Position numbers and translations under genes: made by a program
In this document: positions 53,483 through 62,516 of the stretch, piece after piece
Layout: each line of letters begins with the position of its first letter
Position numbering within the stretch: the stretch's first letter is position 1
Assembly: GCF_001591545.1 (NCBI RefSeq)
Contig: NZ_BCVC01000001.1
Coordinates: 1,550,001-1,614,000, forward strand
DNA: 64,000 nucleotides
Direction: 5' to 3'
Origin: Lederbergia lenta NBRC 16444
GTDB taxonomy: Bacteria; Bacillota; Bacilli; Bacillales; Bacillaceae_C
Notes under the pieces: model-generated
What the model saw: the letters and a program-made list of their open reading frames with translations, nothing else
Databases searched by the model: none
Told to the model about the DNA's origin: nothing

Positions 53483-53905
53483 TTGCTACGCAAAACTGTG
53501 CTACTATTCATTTTTGTATTTTCCTTTTTTAGCTTTTTGTTGGTGAATGCTACTAGTAGTAAATATATTGAAATCCTTGATATTGATAATAATAAGATAA
53601 CAGAAAAAATCCCAATAAATCGGGTTGCACAATTAGAATCTGAAAAATTCATTCAAACAATAAATAATGTTGTTAAGAAATTCAAACCTATTCCAGACAA
53701 TGGTTATATGATTAAAATCCCTTTAGAGCCATCTGTTCATTTAGAAAATGAATGGGTAAACACTCTCATTAATGAAGTGATCGTTATCATTCCTAAAGGG
53801 GAAGAACCTTATTTACTCTTATTTGATGACGAAAATAACACCTATTTTTTCTCCTTTAAGGCTTCCATCGAAAAATTGCTTAATAATTTTGACATTTCCA
53901 TTTAG
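53483..53905 (+). CDS. Secreted protein of unknown function
   Basis: 140 residues from a TTG with GAGGTGA upstream. N-terminal signal peptide (KTVLLFIFVFSFFSFLLVNA, with a possible Ala-type cleavage at VNA-TSS), then an exported mixed domain (YIEILDIDNNKITEKIPINR, IIPKGEEPYLLLFDDENNTY). One of the few plus-strand genes of this region. Family not recognised. A weak junction-like sequence (AACCTGCTCTGACCGGTTAT, 53288-53307) lies upstream. Confidence 0.6.
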   Translation: MLRKTVLLFIFVFSFFSFLLVNATSSKYIEILDIDNNKITEKIPINRVAQLESEKFIQTINNVVKKFKPIPDNGYMIKIPLEPSVHLENEWVNTLINEVIVIIPKGEEPYLLLFDDENNTYFFSFKASIEKLLNNFDISI

Positions 53906-53936
53906 AAGAGCTTCTTTTGTTTGTTAAGTTTTTTCG

Positions 53937-54128
53937 TTATTGAGCTATTCTACCTCGTTTTACGAACCAATAATATAAAGAAAAACAAAGCTCTAAGTGA
54001 TATACATTAATGGTTCTGATTAGGGATATTGAACCCGCAAATATAGCAACTGTGACAATCCCGAGCACAGCTAAGAAGAATAGATTAAACCATGTTGCTT
54101 TATTTGATAAAGAATTAATATACTTCAA
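53937..54128 (-). CDS. Small membrane protein, unknown (63 residues)
   Basis: KYINSLSNKATWFNLFFLAV, then LGIVTVAIFAGSISLIRTIN: one or two helices with a basic end (FVKRGRIAQ). The TTG start has only a poor ribosome site (TAGGT). Its helix 1 matches the broken copy at 52524, supporting that both derive from a real gene; the family is not recognised. Confidence 0.45.
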   Translation of the reverse strand: MKYINSLSNKATWFNLFFLAVLGIVTVAIFAGSISLIRTINVYHLELCFSLYYWFVKRGRIAQ

Positions 54129-54171
54129 AGATACCTACGAACGCTGTTAAATAAAACTATCAAATATATCC

Positions 54172-54918
54172 TTACTTCCTTGCTATTATAAGAAACCTTT
54201 TAGAATTTGTTCGAATGCCTTTTGGTGTGTTATTATTTTTTATAAAATCATTCAACACTTCTATATCATCTGTTTCTTTACCAAAGTTAGGTATGGTAGG
54301 GGTATGTTTAAGTAGAAAGATAAGATCTTCCGGTCTTTGATAATAGTCAGTAGCATCATATTCAAAAGTAGTAACTTCAGAAAAGCCTGCCTGTTTTAAT
54401 TCTCGGACATATTTTGAAAGTAATGCTCCATTTTCTTCATTTAATTGTCCTCGTTTAAATGCCTCTTTTAAATTTATTTTATCCCCTTCCCCTACTTGTT
54501 GAGTAAAAAAGTATCCATCTTTTTTCAATACTTTAGCAACTTCTGTTGAACTAAAAGGTGCATGCCGACAAGTAACTACATCAAAAAGCTCTAGTGGAAA
54601 TTGTAATTCGTCAGATGACATTTGGAAAAAGCGAACATTTGAACTATTAGACTCCTTTAGGTTAGTTTGAGCCATTTCTATCATTGCAGAAGATAAATCA
54701 ATACCAATCAAGAATAGGAATGAGTGTGCGATACTTAATAAATTTTCTCCTCCACCAGTTCCAATATCAAGTAGTACATCAGAGGATTTAGATTTTTTCC
54801 TTATTTCTTCATTAAAATCCCACAAAACCCCTTCTAACATAACTTGTAATTTGCTGAAATCCCACCCGTTTGTTTTGCCAACCTTCTCATAAAAACTTTT
54901 ATAATCTAATTCATTCAT
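54172..54918 (-). CDS. Class I SAM-dependent methyltransferase
   Basis: 248 residues. Motif I VLLDIGTGGGENLLSIA (near 49-65), motif II LIGIDLSSAMIEMAQ, motif III region FDVVTCRHAPF, and LKKDGYFFTQQVG. UbiE/Methyltransf_11 type, with the CRHAPF motif typical of Bacillus tRNA- or antibiotic-related stand-alone methyltransferases. Substrate unknown. GGCGGAAA precedes the ATG. Single-gene unit. Confidence 0.83.
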   Translation of the reverse strand: MNELDYKSFYEKVGKTNGWDFSKLQVMLEGVLWDFNEEIRKKSKSSDVLLDIGTGGGENLLSIAHSFLFLIGIDLSSAMIEMAQTNLKESNSSNVRFFQMSSDELQFPLELFDVVTCRHAPFSSTEVAKVLKKDGYFFTQQVGEGDKINLKEAFKRGQLNEENGALLSKYVRELKQAGFSEVTTFEYDATDYYQRPEDLIFLLKHTPTIPNFGKETDDIEVLNDFIKNNNTPKGIRTNSKRFLIIARK

Positions 54919-55129
54919 GTTATTTTCCGCCTTTCAATATATAACGGAACGCAATCTAGCACCTTGGCTTTGTATTTAGATTTTGAATTCCGCAACTATC
55001 TTAGTAAATATATTTTTTGAAAGAGTGGCAGAATTCTCCCTAAATGGCTAGTACGCGTTTTCGCCAAACCGAAAACTAATATTCATATCGATGGTTACTT
55101 ACAGAGTCACACAGTTAGTTTCATAACTT

Positions 55130-55330
55130 CTATTCTTTCAATTTCAACAGTTGAGCGATAACATCTGAACTACCTGGCATTAGCAAAAGAAGCGCCAATA
55201 TAATACATTGAATACCAGCAACAAATAAAAATATTACGATTTTAACTGACCAAGATACATTTTTCCATAATGCACCTGTAATAAGAAGTACAACACCTAT
55301 AAGGAGTAATAACAAATAATAAAATCCCAC
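55130..55330 (-). CDS. Small two-helix membrane protein, unknown (66 residues)
   Basis: GFYYLLLLLIGVVLLITGAL, a short WKNVSWSVK loop, then VIFLFVAGIQCIILALLLLM and a polar tail. GTG start with AAGGGGTGA upstream. No family recognised. A junction repeat lies just upstream (55361), placing it as its own unit after the PspC gene. Confidence 0.55.
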   Translation of the reverse strand: MGFYYLLLLLIGVVLLITGALWKNVSWSVKIVIFLFVAGIQCIILALLLLMPGSSDVIAQLLKLKE

Positions 55331-55355
55331 TTCATCACCCCTTACCGTTATTTTG

Positions 55356-55384
55356 TATTGTTTAACTCTTTAGTTAAAAGAGGG
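55356..55384 (-). repeat. Copy of the junction repeat, near-perfect short palindrome
   Basis: Plus strand TGTTTAACTCTTTAGTTAAA: TTTAACT and AGTTAAA are inverted around CTTT. Followed by AAGAGGGTCTG. Between PspC and the 66-residue gene. Confidence 0.5.
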
Positions 55385-55506
55385 TCTGTTAATGCATTTA
55401 ATCTAACAATCGCTTTCACCTTATAAACTATAATTTGACCTCCTATTTTACGGCTATGTCTCAAAACCCAATAGTTGAGTAAGCATAGATCAACACAATA
55501 TATTCT

Positions 55507-55689
55507 TTACAAAGATCGAGGACTATTAGGCATTGTATTAGCAAGAATGATGTATATGAGTAAATTAGCCGGTAAAAAGATAAATATTAGCCTTACTCCT
55601 AACGAAGATATACCAAAATACTCAGCAATGCCTCCACAGACTCCAAATAAAGCCTTATCTGCTGATGATTTTCTTAGTTTATTTTGCAT
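55507..55689 (-). CDS. PspC-domain protein (minimal, 60 residues)
   Basis: KLRKSSADKALFGVCGGIAE then YFGISSLGVRLIFIFLP: the PspC domain, with its Gly-rich VCGGIAEY motif and a single membrane helix. PspC proteins sense envelope stress; this is the minimal stand-alone type that is frequent in Bacillaceae (YvlC-like). AAAGAGGAA precedes the ATG. Flanked by junction repeats on both sides, hence a single-gene unit. Confidence 0.85.
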   Translation of the reverse strand: MQNKLRKSSADKALFGVCGGIAEYFGISSLGVRLIFIFLPANLLIYIILANTMPNSPRSL

Positions 55690-55730
55690 AGCAATTCCTC
55701 TTTTCGTAAATTATTAAAAACATTCCCTTC

Positions 55731-55761
55731 TTGAACATACCTACCCCTGTAGTTCAATAAG
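55731..55761 (-). repeat. Junction repeat with clear inverted arms
   Basis: TTGAACATAC and GTAGTTCAA flank CTACCCCT; followed by TAAGAATGAAATA and a loose hairpin to about 55810. Lies between the GNAT gene and PspC. Confidence 0.6.
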
Positions 55762-55906
55762 AATGAAATATAGGTCATCTATCTTTTATAAATAGCTTCA
55801 CTTTATTTCAAGCCTATATTCGTTAGTTTGAATAAAAAATTTATTTATTTCGAGGAGGTCGTCCTTAACAGGTTCCGTTTGTTTAATAATTTAATTATTT
55901 AATGCT

Positions 55907-56458
55907 TTAGCATTCATCTTTGTGTAGATTGTAATGATAATACTGCTTTCCATCCATTTCTACTATTCCTATAACGCTAAATCCACATTTTTTAATCACT
56001 TTATTTGAAGCTGTATTGTGTGGAAGAACTACGGCATTTAATTGTTTAACATCCGTATTTTCAAACAGATATTTTATCAATCCCTTTACCGCTTGTGTAG
56101 TAAAGCCTCGATTTTTGTATTGTGTTGAAATAGCATAAGCAATTTCTCTGTTCGGTTCACTTAGTTCCTCTTTAATTCCCGTATTACAAAAACCAATAAA
56201 TTGACCAGTTGCCTTTAATATAATTCCCAGCTTTAAAAATTCCTCATTTATATGAGGAACAACAGCTAGAAACTCTTTATTACTAGGTATCTCATAATTT
56301 GTAACCCAATCTAATCTTTGCTCCCTTGTTGAACGCCAATCTGGTAAAAATGTATACACTTCAGGTTGCGAAGTAAGTTCATAAATAGCATCCACATCCT
56401 CTATTCTAAATTCTCTCAGTAAGACTTCCCCGCAGTCTATCGTAAATACATTGTTCAC
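55907..56458 (-). CDS. RimJ/RimL-type GNAT acetyltransferase
   Basis: 183 residues with the Acetyltransf_3 layout: VLLREFRIEDVDAIYELTSQ at the N-terminus, IAYAISTQYKNRGFTTQAVK (acetyl-CoA loop variant) and NTASNKVIKKCGFSVIGIVE near the end. This group acetylates N-termini or small amines, including some antibiotics. GTG start with GGGAGAG 5 bases upstream. Single-gene unit. Confidence 0.85.
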   Translation of the reverse strand: MNNVFTIDCGEVLLREFRIEDVDAIYELTSQPEVYTFLPDWRSTREQRLDWVTNYEIPSNKEFLAVVPHINEEFLKLGIILKATGQFIGFCNTGIKEELSEPNREIAYAISTQYKNRGFTTQAVKGLIKYLFENTDVKQLNAVVLPHNTASNKVIKKCGFSVIGIVEMDGKQYYHYNLHKDEC

Positions 56459-56712
56459 ATATCTCTCCCTTTTCCTTTGTAAGGATTCTTATTATCTTCC
56501 CTAATATTGATAGATAATCGTATGAGTACTGGAACCCAACTCTTTTTTAATTTCATTCATCTACACCTTATTTATCTTCAAATCCTCTAAGAACCTAGTA
56601 TGTGAAATCGCCTTCAATTATGTGTTTCATCTTATACTTTAATGTAGTAATAGATCTGTTACTTAAATATAAGTACAATAGCTCGCAAATTTATATCTAG
56701 ATTACTATTTAA

Positions 56713-56744
56713 TAAAAAAAAGGCCCTAGGTAAAGAGCCTTTTT
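56713..56744 (-). terminator. Terminator after the SDR gene
   Basis: Minus strand AAAAAGGCTCTTTACCTAGGGCCTTTTTTT, an imperfect stem with a long T-tract directly after the stop at 56752. Confidence 0.8.
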
Positions 56745-56751
56745 GTATAGT

Positions 56752-57525
56752 TTATCTTTTAAACCCACCTTCTGAATGAATAACCTGACCTGTAATCCAA
56801 TCTGCTTCATCACTCACAAGAAATTTAATGATTTTTGCAGCATCTTTCGGTTCACCTATTCTACCAAATGGAAACATCGGTTTTAATTGGGTTTTTATTT
56901 CCTTTGTCATCCATCCAGTGTCTGTAGGACCTGGGTTTATCGCATTAACTGTTATACCTAATGGGGCGAGTTCAGCTGCCAATGTTATAGTTAGTGCATC
57001 AACAGCTCCCTTTGTTGTTGCGTATGCTAACTCACCAGGCATTGGTCCTTGAAATTGACCTGAAGTAATATTGACTATTCTTCCACCAGATTTCTTATCG
57101 AAGCGTTGAGCGAATAGACTACTTAATAGCGTTGTCGCACGAACATTTACCTTGTAATGTTTATCTAATTCCTCGGCAGTCAAATTAGAAAAATCATTGT
57201 TCGTTGAGTATGCTGCATTATTAATTAAAATATCCGGATAGCCAAGTTTTTCTACGACATTTATAAGTAGTCGTTCTGGTGCATCTTCTTCCGTTAAATC
57301 TAACTCCATACTTGATACCTTAACCCCTCTTTGCATTAATTCTTCTTTTAATTTTGATGGCTCGTCTAATTTAATACTCCAAGGCATTTCTTTATCATAT
57401 TCCGTCCAATAAGTAAAAAAGATGTGATAACCCGTTTCAGCCAACTCCTTACAAATAGCTGCTCCGATCCCTTTTAAACGGCTTACACCCGTAATAATTG
57501 CAATTTTATCTTTTAATTGGTTCAT
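56752..57525 (-). CDS. SDR-family oxidoreductase (3-ketoacyl-reductase-like)
   Basis: 257 residues from an ATG at 57525, GGAGG 9 bases upstream; the longer frame from 57645 has no start signal. The cofactor motif is TGVSRLKGIGAAI with a three-residue insertion, then NNAAYS, catalytic ITSG and YATTKGA, and NPGPTDTGWM. The insertion is seen in a Bacillus group of uncharacterised SDR enzymes. It ends with its own terminator and closes the accessory region. Confidence 0.85.
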   Translation of the reverse strand: MNQLKDKIAIITGVSRLKGIGAAICKELAETGYHIFFTYWTEYDKEMPWSIKLDEPSKLKEELMQRGVKVSSMELDLTEEDAPERLLINVVEKLGYPDILINNAAYSTNNDFSNLTAEELDKHYKVNVRATTLLSSLFAQRFDKKSGGRIVNITSGQFQGPMPGELAYATTKGAVDALTITLAAELAPLGITVNAINPGPTDTGWMTKEIKTQLKPMFPFGRIGEPKDAAKIIKFLVSDEADWITGQVIHSEGGFKR

Positions 57526-58240
57526 TATCATATTCCTCCAAATGAAGGACGCATAAATAAGGTCAATAGAAGATATATTTATCCCACTAAAAAGCCAGAC
57601 AACAAACGATGTCCATTCTTTTAAGAGGGTTTTGATACCAAACAACGCAGTCCTTGAATGATTACAGACAGTTAAATAACCCTCATAAATGAGAGTGAAA
57701 TTTTATCTTATCCTATTTCTAATCATTACAAGTTCATCCACATTTGAATCTTTATCCCCTTTCCATATATCTCCACTATGTTTATTCTAACAACAAAAGA
57801 AAGTTATCGCAAAATTAGATTTATATTTAATTTGATTTTATTCTTATTTAAGTAATGTTTCGCTAGTACACCATTTCATAATCAGAATGTTTACATTAAT
57901 ATCATTGCCAAGTTATCATCCGATTCACTTATGTAAACTTCCTTTTATTTTAGTATATTACCCTGTCAAAAATTCGGTACCGTAAAATCTATCTTCATGC
58001 ATTCACACCCCATTGTATTACCATTCTCTATGTTACATTGATTATAGACAAATTAATTAGTAAAATTATATGTATATAATTATATTTTTGCTTAGCAAAA
58101 CTAGTATTCTTGATCAACTTAGGTGATTGTAACCAATGAATTATACTTTTGTGTTCTACCACTGAATGAAAAAAACATCACTTGTTAGACAGTTTACCAA
58201 TTTATAGCTTCTGTTTGTAAAAATATCTATGTGGAGTTGA
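57526..58240. other. Non-coding stretch
   Basis: About 715 very AT-rich bases. No gene, no junction repeat and no hairpin worth naming. Confidence 0.3.
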
Positions 58241-58324
58241 TACAAGATCACTTTACAAAATAATGACAAGCTTGTTGTATTTAATGGCGAGATAATCTAT
58301 TTCTTAAAAGATCGCTATAGCTGT

Positions 58325-59059
58325 GTGCATTTAATCAAAAGAAAAACTGTTTCAGCAGCTCCATTTGAGAATTATATAAATTTTATTCAATCTCTAAAAA
58401 AAAGATGGAAGAATAAATTTATAAAAGCCTATATTATCGACTGTGACAAAATCCTTAAGCCTTATGTATGGAGTACTGGAAACCATATAACGGAGCAAAG
58501 TGAAAAAACATCACCCAATCACCAAAAATATTTAGATTTTCTTGAGAAAAACAGAAAAGATATAGCATTTATTGGACGATATAAGGCTATGCGAACGAAA
58601 GGTATGCACTTATGTACGAGAGGACACGAATGGTTCATACAACCTATCAAAGTTAAAAATGGAGAAACGTGTCCTAAATGTAAAAGAAAGAGTAAAGAAT
58701 CACACGGAGCTAATCTTATTACGGACTTGCTCGAAGAAAAGAAAATTCAGTTTGTAAAAGAAATGTGCCTAGATCGTTTAGGAAGTGAAAAACGTCTTTA
58801 TTTAGATTTTCTTGTATGTAAAAATCATTATCCACTGTTTGCGATTGAGTTCAATGGTAAACAACACTATTCCCCCCTTAGAAACGAATTTTTTGGTGGT
58901 CCTAAAGGTTTTGCAGAAAGAAAAAAACGGGACTGGATTAAGCGTAAAACGTGTTGGAATATTGGTTTACCTGTCGTGGATATCCCATATACCGAGTCAA
59001 AGGAACAAATCCAAGAAACAATGGATTATTTTCTTGATTTGTTCGAGGTCAATCATTAA
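58325..59059 (+). CDS. Zinc-ribbon plus PD-(D/E)XK nuclease-like protein, start unclear
   Basis: 244 residues from a GTG at 58325. The middle holds CTRGHEWFIQP...CPKC (Cys pairs at about 97-118), a treble-clef/zinc-ribbon common in phage and homing nucleases. The C-terminal half reads RLYLDFLV ... PLFAIEFNGKQHYSP, the D...ExK-like core of VSR/DUF2726-type endonucleases (E-F-N-G-K-Q-H). The GTG has no ribosome site. The frame stays open upstream to 58241 without ATG, GTG or TTG; GGAG at 58233 is 10 bases before an ATC (58247). A lost or non-standard start is possible. No partner methylase. Confidence 0.6.
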   Translation: MHLIKRKTVSAAPFENYINFIQSLKKRWKNKFIKAYIIDCDKILKPYVWSTGNHITEQSEKTSPNHQKYLDFLEKNRKDIAFIGRYKAMRTKGMHLCTRGHEWFIQPIKVKNGETCPKCKRKSKESHGANLITDLLEEKKIQFVKEMCLDRLGSEKRLYLDFLVCKNHYPLFAIEFNGKQHYSPLRNEFFGGPKGFAERKKRDWIKRKTCWNIGLPVVDIPYTESKEQIQETMDYFLDLFEVNH

Positions 59060-59235
59060 GATAATGATTTTCCATATAAAGAGAAAAGACTAATAAAGAC
59101 CATCTCCGCCCCGACATGTAATATAACAAACATCTTAATATAAACGATTCGTAATCTCATTGTAATTAACTGATAAACTCCTTGTGATAATCTTAAATTT
59201 AGATTCAAGATACACCTAAAGGAGTTATACATCAT

Positions 59236-59337
59236 ATGAGCATTAAAGCTTTACTTTGTAAGTTTTACAAGAAACATAAATATAATTACTTCACTGATAA
59301 GTGTGTAAGATGCGGAAAAACAAGAAAAATATCTTAA
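59236..59337 (+). CDS. Small CxxC peptide (33 residues)
   Basis: MSIKALLCKFYKKHKYNYFT, then DKCVRCGKTRKIS: basic, with one CxxCG knuckle that could be half of a zinc ribbon. AAAGGAG about 10 bases upstream and a strong terminator directly downstream support a real gene. It lies after the nuclease-like gene and shares its zinc-knuckle style, but no functional link is shown. Confidence 0.55.
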   Translation: MSIKALLCKFYKKHKYNYFTDKCVRCGKTRKIS

Positions 59338-59342
59338 ACTCA

Positions 59343-59373
59343 AAACCTGACGTATACTTATGTCAGGTTTTTA
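59343..59373 (+). terminator. Rho-independent terminator after the small CxxC gene
   Basis: AAACCTGAC and GTCAGGTTT (perfect 9-base stem) followed by TTTTT. Confidence 0.9.
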
Positions 59374-59436
59374 ACTATATATTCAATTTTCAATAACCGT
59401 TTAGTTATTAAAAAGCTAATACCGAATTATCTCATA

Positions 59437-59560
59437 CTATTTTGTTTGTGGTACTTTAATGATGTATGTTTCGGTAGCATGAATATCGAGCTGTACCTTA
59501 TTGTATTCACACATCTTCCATTCAAATATTTTCTCCACTATCAAGTCCTCATATAAACAG
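59437..59560 (-). pseudogene. Short gene remnant, family not recognised
   Basis: The minus strand reads LYEDLIVEKIFEWKMCEYNK, VQLDIHATETYIIKVPQTK to a TAG at 59437. It has a coding-like alternation of strands and no start codon. Likely the end of a lost gene. Confidence 0.3.
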
Positions 59561-59652
59561 TCCTACCAAGCGAAAGAAATGCCCAAAGGTTGATATTAAT
59601 CATGCTAATGTTGAAATTACTTCATACCTAACTCCATCTCCATTATATTTTT

Positions 59653-59712
59653 GTTGCAAATGCAACGAAATAAGTTTAAATTATATATATTGCATTTTGT
59701 TGTATTTGCAAC
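59653..59712. promoter_or_regulatory. Twin operators of the MarR-paiA operon
   Basis: GTTGCAAATGCAAC (59653-59666) and GTTGTATTTGCAAC (59699-59712) are near-identical 14-base dyads, 46 bases apart, bracketing an AT-rich promoter (TTATATATATTGCAT). The position 27-85 bases before the MarR start is classical for autorepression. Confidence 0.65.
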
Positions 59713-59738
59713 ATTTTTAAAAAACTAAGGAGGCCAAT

Positions 59739-60191
59739 ATGAAGGAAATCCTTCGTGAAATTGGAATGATCGCAAGGGCATTAGATTCTATAAGTAATAC
59801 AGAATTTAAGGAATATGATTTAACAAAAGGGCAGTATTTATATCTCGTGCGAATATGTGAAAACCATGGGATCATTCAAGAAAAGTTAGCTGAAATGATA
59901 AAAGTAGATCGTACAACCACGGCCCGTGCTATAAAAAAGCTTGAAATGAATGGATTTATCGAAAAGAAAAATGATGTAAATAACAAAAAGGTAAAAAAAA
60001 TCTATCCAACAGAAAAAGGAAATAACGTTTATACTTTTATAAAAAAAGAAAATGACTATTCCAATACTGTTGCATTAAATGGTTTTTCTGAAAGAGATAT
60101 AGATACCCTTTTCCAACTTCTTCAAAGAGTGAGATGGAATGTAGAAAAGGACTGGGAATTTGTAAAAAAAGGAAACAAAAGAATTTATTGA
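59739..60191 (+). CDS. MarR-family transcriptional regulator
   Basis: 150 residues. Winged helix in the middle: IIQEKLAEMIKVDRTTTARA, IKKLEMNGFIEKKN, and the wing KKVKKIYPTEKG; dimerisation helices at both ends. AAGGAGG is 6 bases before the ATG. It is followed 25 bases later by paiA and almost certainly represses the pair through the twin GTTGYAWWTGCAAC sites, lifted by an unknown ligand (possibly a polyamine, given PaiA). Confidence 0.9.
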   Translation: MKEILREIGMIARALDSISNTEFKEYDLTKGQYLYLVRICENHGIIQEKLAEMIKVDRTTTARAIKKLEMNGFIEKKNDVNNKKVKKIYPTEKGNNVYTFIKKENDYSNTVALNGFSERDIDTLFQLLQRVRWNVEKDWEFVKKGNKRIY

Positions 60192-60216
60192 TTATATAAA
60201 GGAGCGGCATATGTAA

Positions 60217-60735
<519 letters not shown>

Positions 60736-61657
60736 TTTTGAACAGCGGCTTATTATGTGTATGTCTTAAGGAACAGTGGACAGGTTGCTGAAAATGAACC
60801 TTGCAGTTTACCAAGAATCCCACTCTCAAATATTGAAGTATGAAACAATAGCAGTACATAATTGGAATGATATGTCCATCTAAATAGATGGACATTGCGA
60901 AGATAGAAGAATAAAATTCCATTCTTTAAATAATAATTCATATTCATAGAAATTAAGGAAAGGGTTCCACCAGAGCATTCTTTTAAGTGTTCAAAAGCTC
61001 ACATCACTGCACTTTACGAACTCTTGGCTTGGGAAAGTCTACGCACGACTTCAAGCGCTGTATCTGTGATGCAGCGCGATTGACGATATAAATATCAATA
61101 TTAGCCTGGGAAGGTGATCCACCTTTACATAGAGTATTACATCGATTTTTATCTAGCTAAAAAAAGGAGCCCAACCTCTTACTCAAATACTCATGGGCCG
61201 ATGAAAGGTGAACAGGAATAACCCTAACCTTAAGGGTTACCACTATTCCTAGATCTTTCCTATGAAGCAGACGTATAATTCATTTTTTAGGTAAAAACTC
61301 TTTAACTTTCCATCTCATCCTGTAATAAGCATTATTGCCGTTATTGGCAAACCTAACATCATAACAAACGGTAAGGATCCTTTACATTCTTTAAATGTGG
61401 TAAAGTCTGATTTCAAAGCCACAAAAAAATCTAAGTTCATAAAAACGAGCAATCAAAAATATGCTACGCTATAATAATTCATTCATATCAACATCTCTTA
61501 TGAATAAACGTATATATTAATCAAGGTTAATACTCAACCATAAACATTTATTAAGCGAGAGTGTCGATTACCTTTAATTTTGTTGGCAAAGATAATACAG
61601 GAATGATTTGCGGACTAACCGACATAAAGAGTACCCTTTCTAGAGTATTTCCATATG
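60736..61657. other. Non-coding stretch with a GC-richer segment and a hairpin
   Basis: No gene. 61000-61090 is more GC-rich than its surroundings (minus strand ALEVVRRLSQAKSS), perhaps a scrap of foreign coding DNA. Around 61214-61250 AGGAATA...TATTCCT encloses AACCCT...AGGGTT, a nested palindrome of unknown meaning. AAAAAAAGGAGCCCAACCTC near 61160 is not part of a recognisable gene. Confidence 0.3.
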
Positions 61658-62116
61658 TTATTTCAATTTTTCCGACTGCATTTTCTCGTGAATTTTTTCT
61701 TCTATCTTTTCTACATGCTCTTCCTTAAAGTTGCGTTTTGGCGTTGGATGAAGCCATTGTATTTTCCCCTCATGGAAGACCCCTTTATATTCATTACCTT
61801 GAATAGTTAGTTTAAATATATGTGCCTCTTGGGGTTTATCATCAAACATTGGTTTAATTTCAAGATCTTCTGTTTCGTCCGCAATCCCATGCTCCTGCAT
61901 AAGTTGGTAAATCTGAGTTTCAAGTGATTTTAATTGTTCCTCTCCAAGATCCTGTTTTGGATGTGGATTTAACCACTGAATTTCTCCTTTATGAAAATGT
62001 CCGGTATATTCATTCTCGTTTATAGAAAACTTAAATTGATGACGCTCATACGTACGCCCTTCAAATATCGGTTCTACCTCTAACTCATTTGGCTTCAATT
62101 CGAAATCATCTGCCAC
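61658..62116 (-). CDS. Tandem-repeat YheE-like (DUF5342-like) protein
   Basis: 152 residues made of two homologous ~65-residue halves. VEPIFEGRTYERHQFKFSIN and EYTGHFHKGEIQWLNPHPK in the first match IKPMFDDKPQEAHIFKLTIQ and EYKGVFHEGKIQWLHPTPK in the second. Each ends in a charged helix. The unit resembles Bacillus YheE (single-domain, ~70 residues, unknown function), here duplicated and fused; the family name is tentative. GTG start with GGAGG 7 bases upstream. Cytosolic. Confidence 0.6.
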   Translation of the reverse strand: MADDFELKPNELEVEPIFEGRTYERHQFKFSINENEYTGHFHKGEIQWLNPHPKQDLGEEQLKSLETQIYQLMQEHGIADETEDLEIKPMFDDKPQEAHIFKLTIQGNEYKGVFHEGKIQWLHPTPKRNFKEEHVEKIEEKIHEKMQSEKLK

Positions 62117-62348
62117 CGTAAGACCTCCAATTCAATCATTTATTATTGTTTTGTCCCTAATCTGGTTAGTTATACATTAATGAAACCTTTCAACTTAAAA
62201 GTACATCCTTTTTGATAGTATTATCCCATCCAGATTAACTGACCGATTACTAGGAGCTTACCCTTAAAAAATTCGGGTTAAACAAAATGGCTTTGGATAG
62301 GCTACATGCTTTTCACTTTAGAAATTTTTTTGCACTCTAAGTTAATAT

Positions 62349-62392
62349 AAAAAAGCCCATTTTCCCACGTTAAATTGAGAAGTTGAGCTTTT
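62349..62392 (-). terminator. Hairpin after the HAAS membrane gene, repeated at the window end
   Basis: Minus strand AAAAGCTCAACTTCTC ... GGGAAAATGGGCTTTTTT, imperfect stem with T-tract, about 125 bases after the stop at 62517. A similar 45-base sequence is at 63952-64000. Confidence 0.65.
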
Positions 62393-62516
62393 CTAAGGGC
62401 CATTTTCTTGAATAACTAATACGATTTAAGTTAGATGATATTATGGAAGATCAAAGACTGCTAAAATCGGTGTACACGTATTGAGCAAGCACTACTCTTT
62501 TATAAACAAATACGAA

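Noticed and set aside
28058-55761. Classical integron with attC sites
   Set aside because: The repeats have AAC...GTT-like ends and arms but do not match RYYYAAC/GTTRRRY cores, spacers are too short, and no integron integrase is present in the window.
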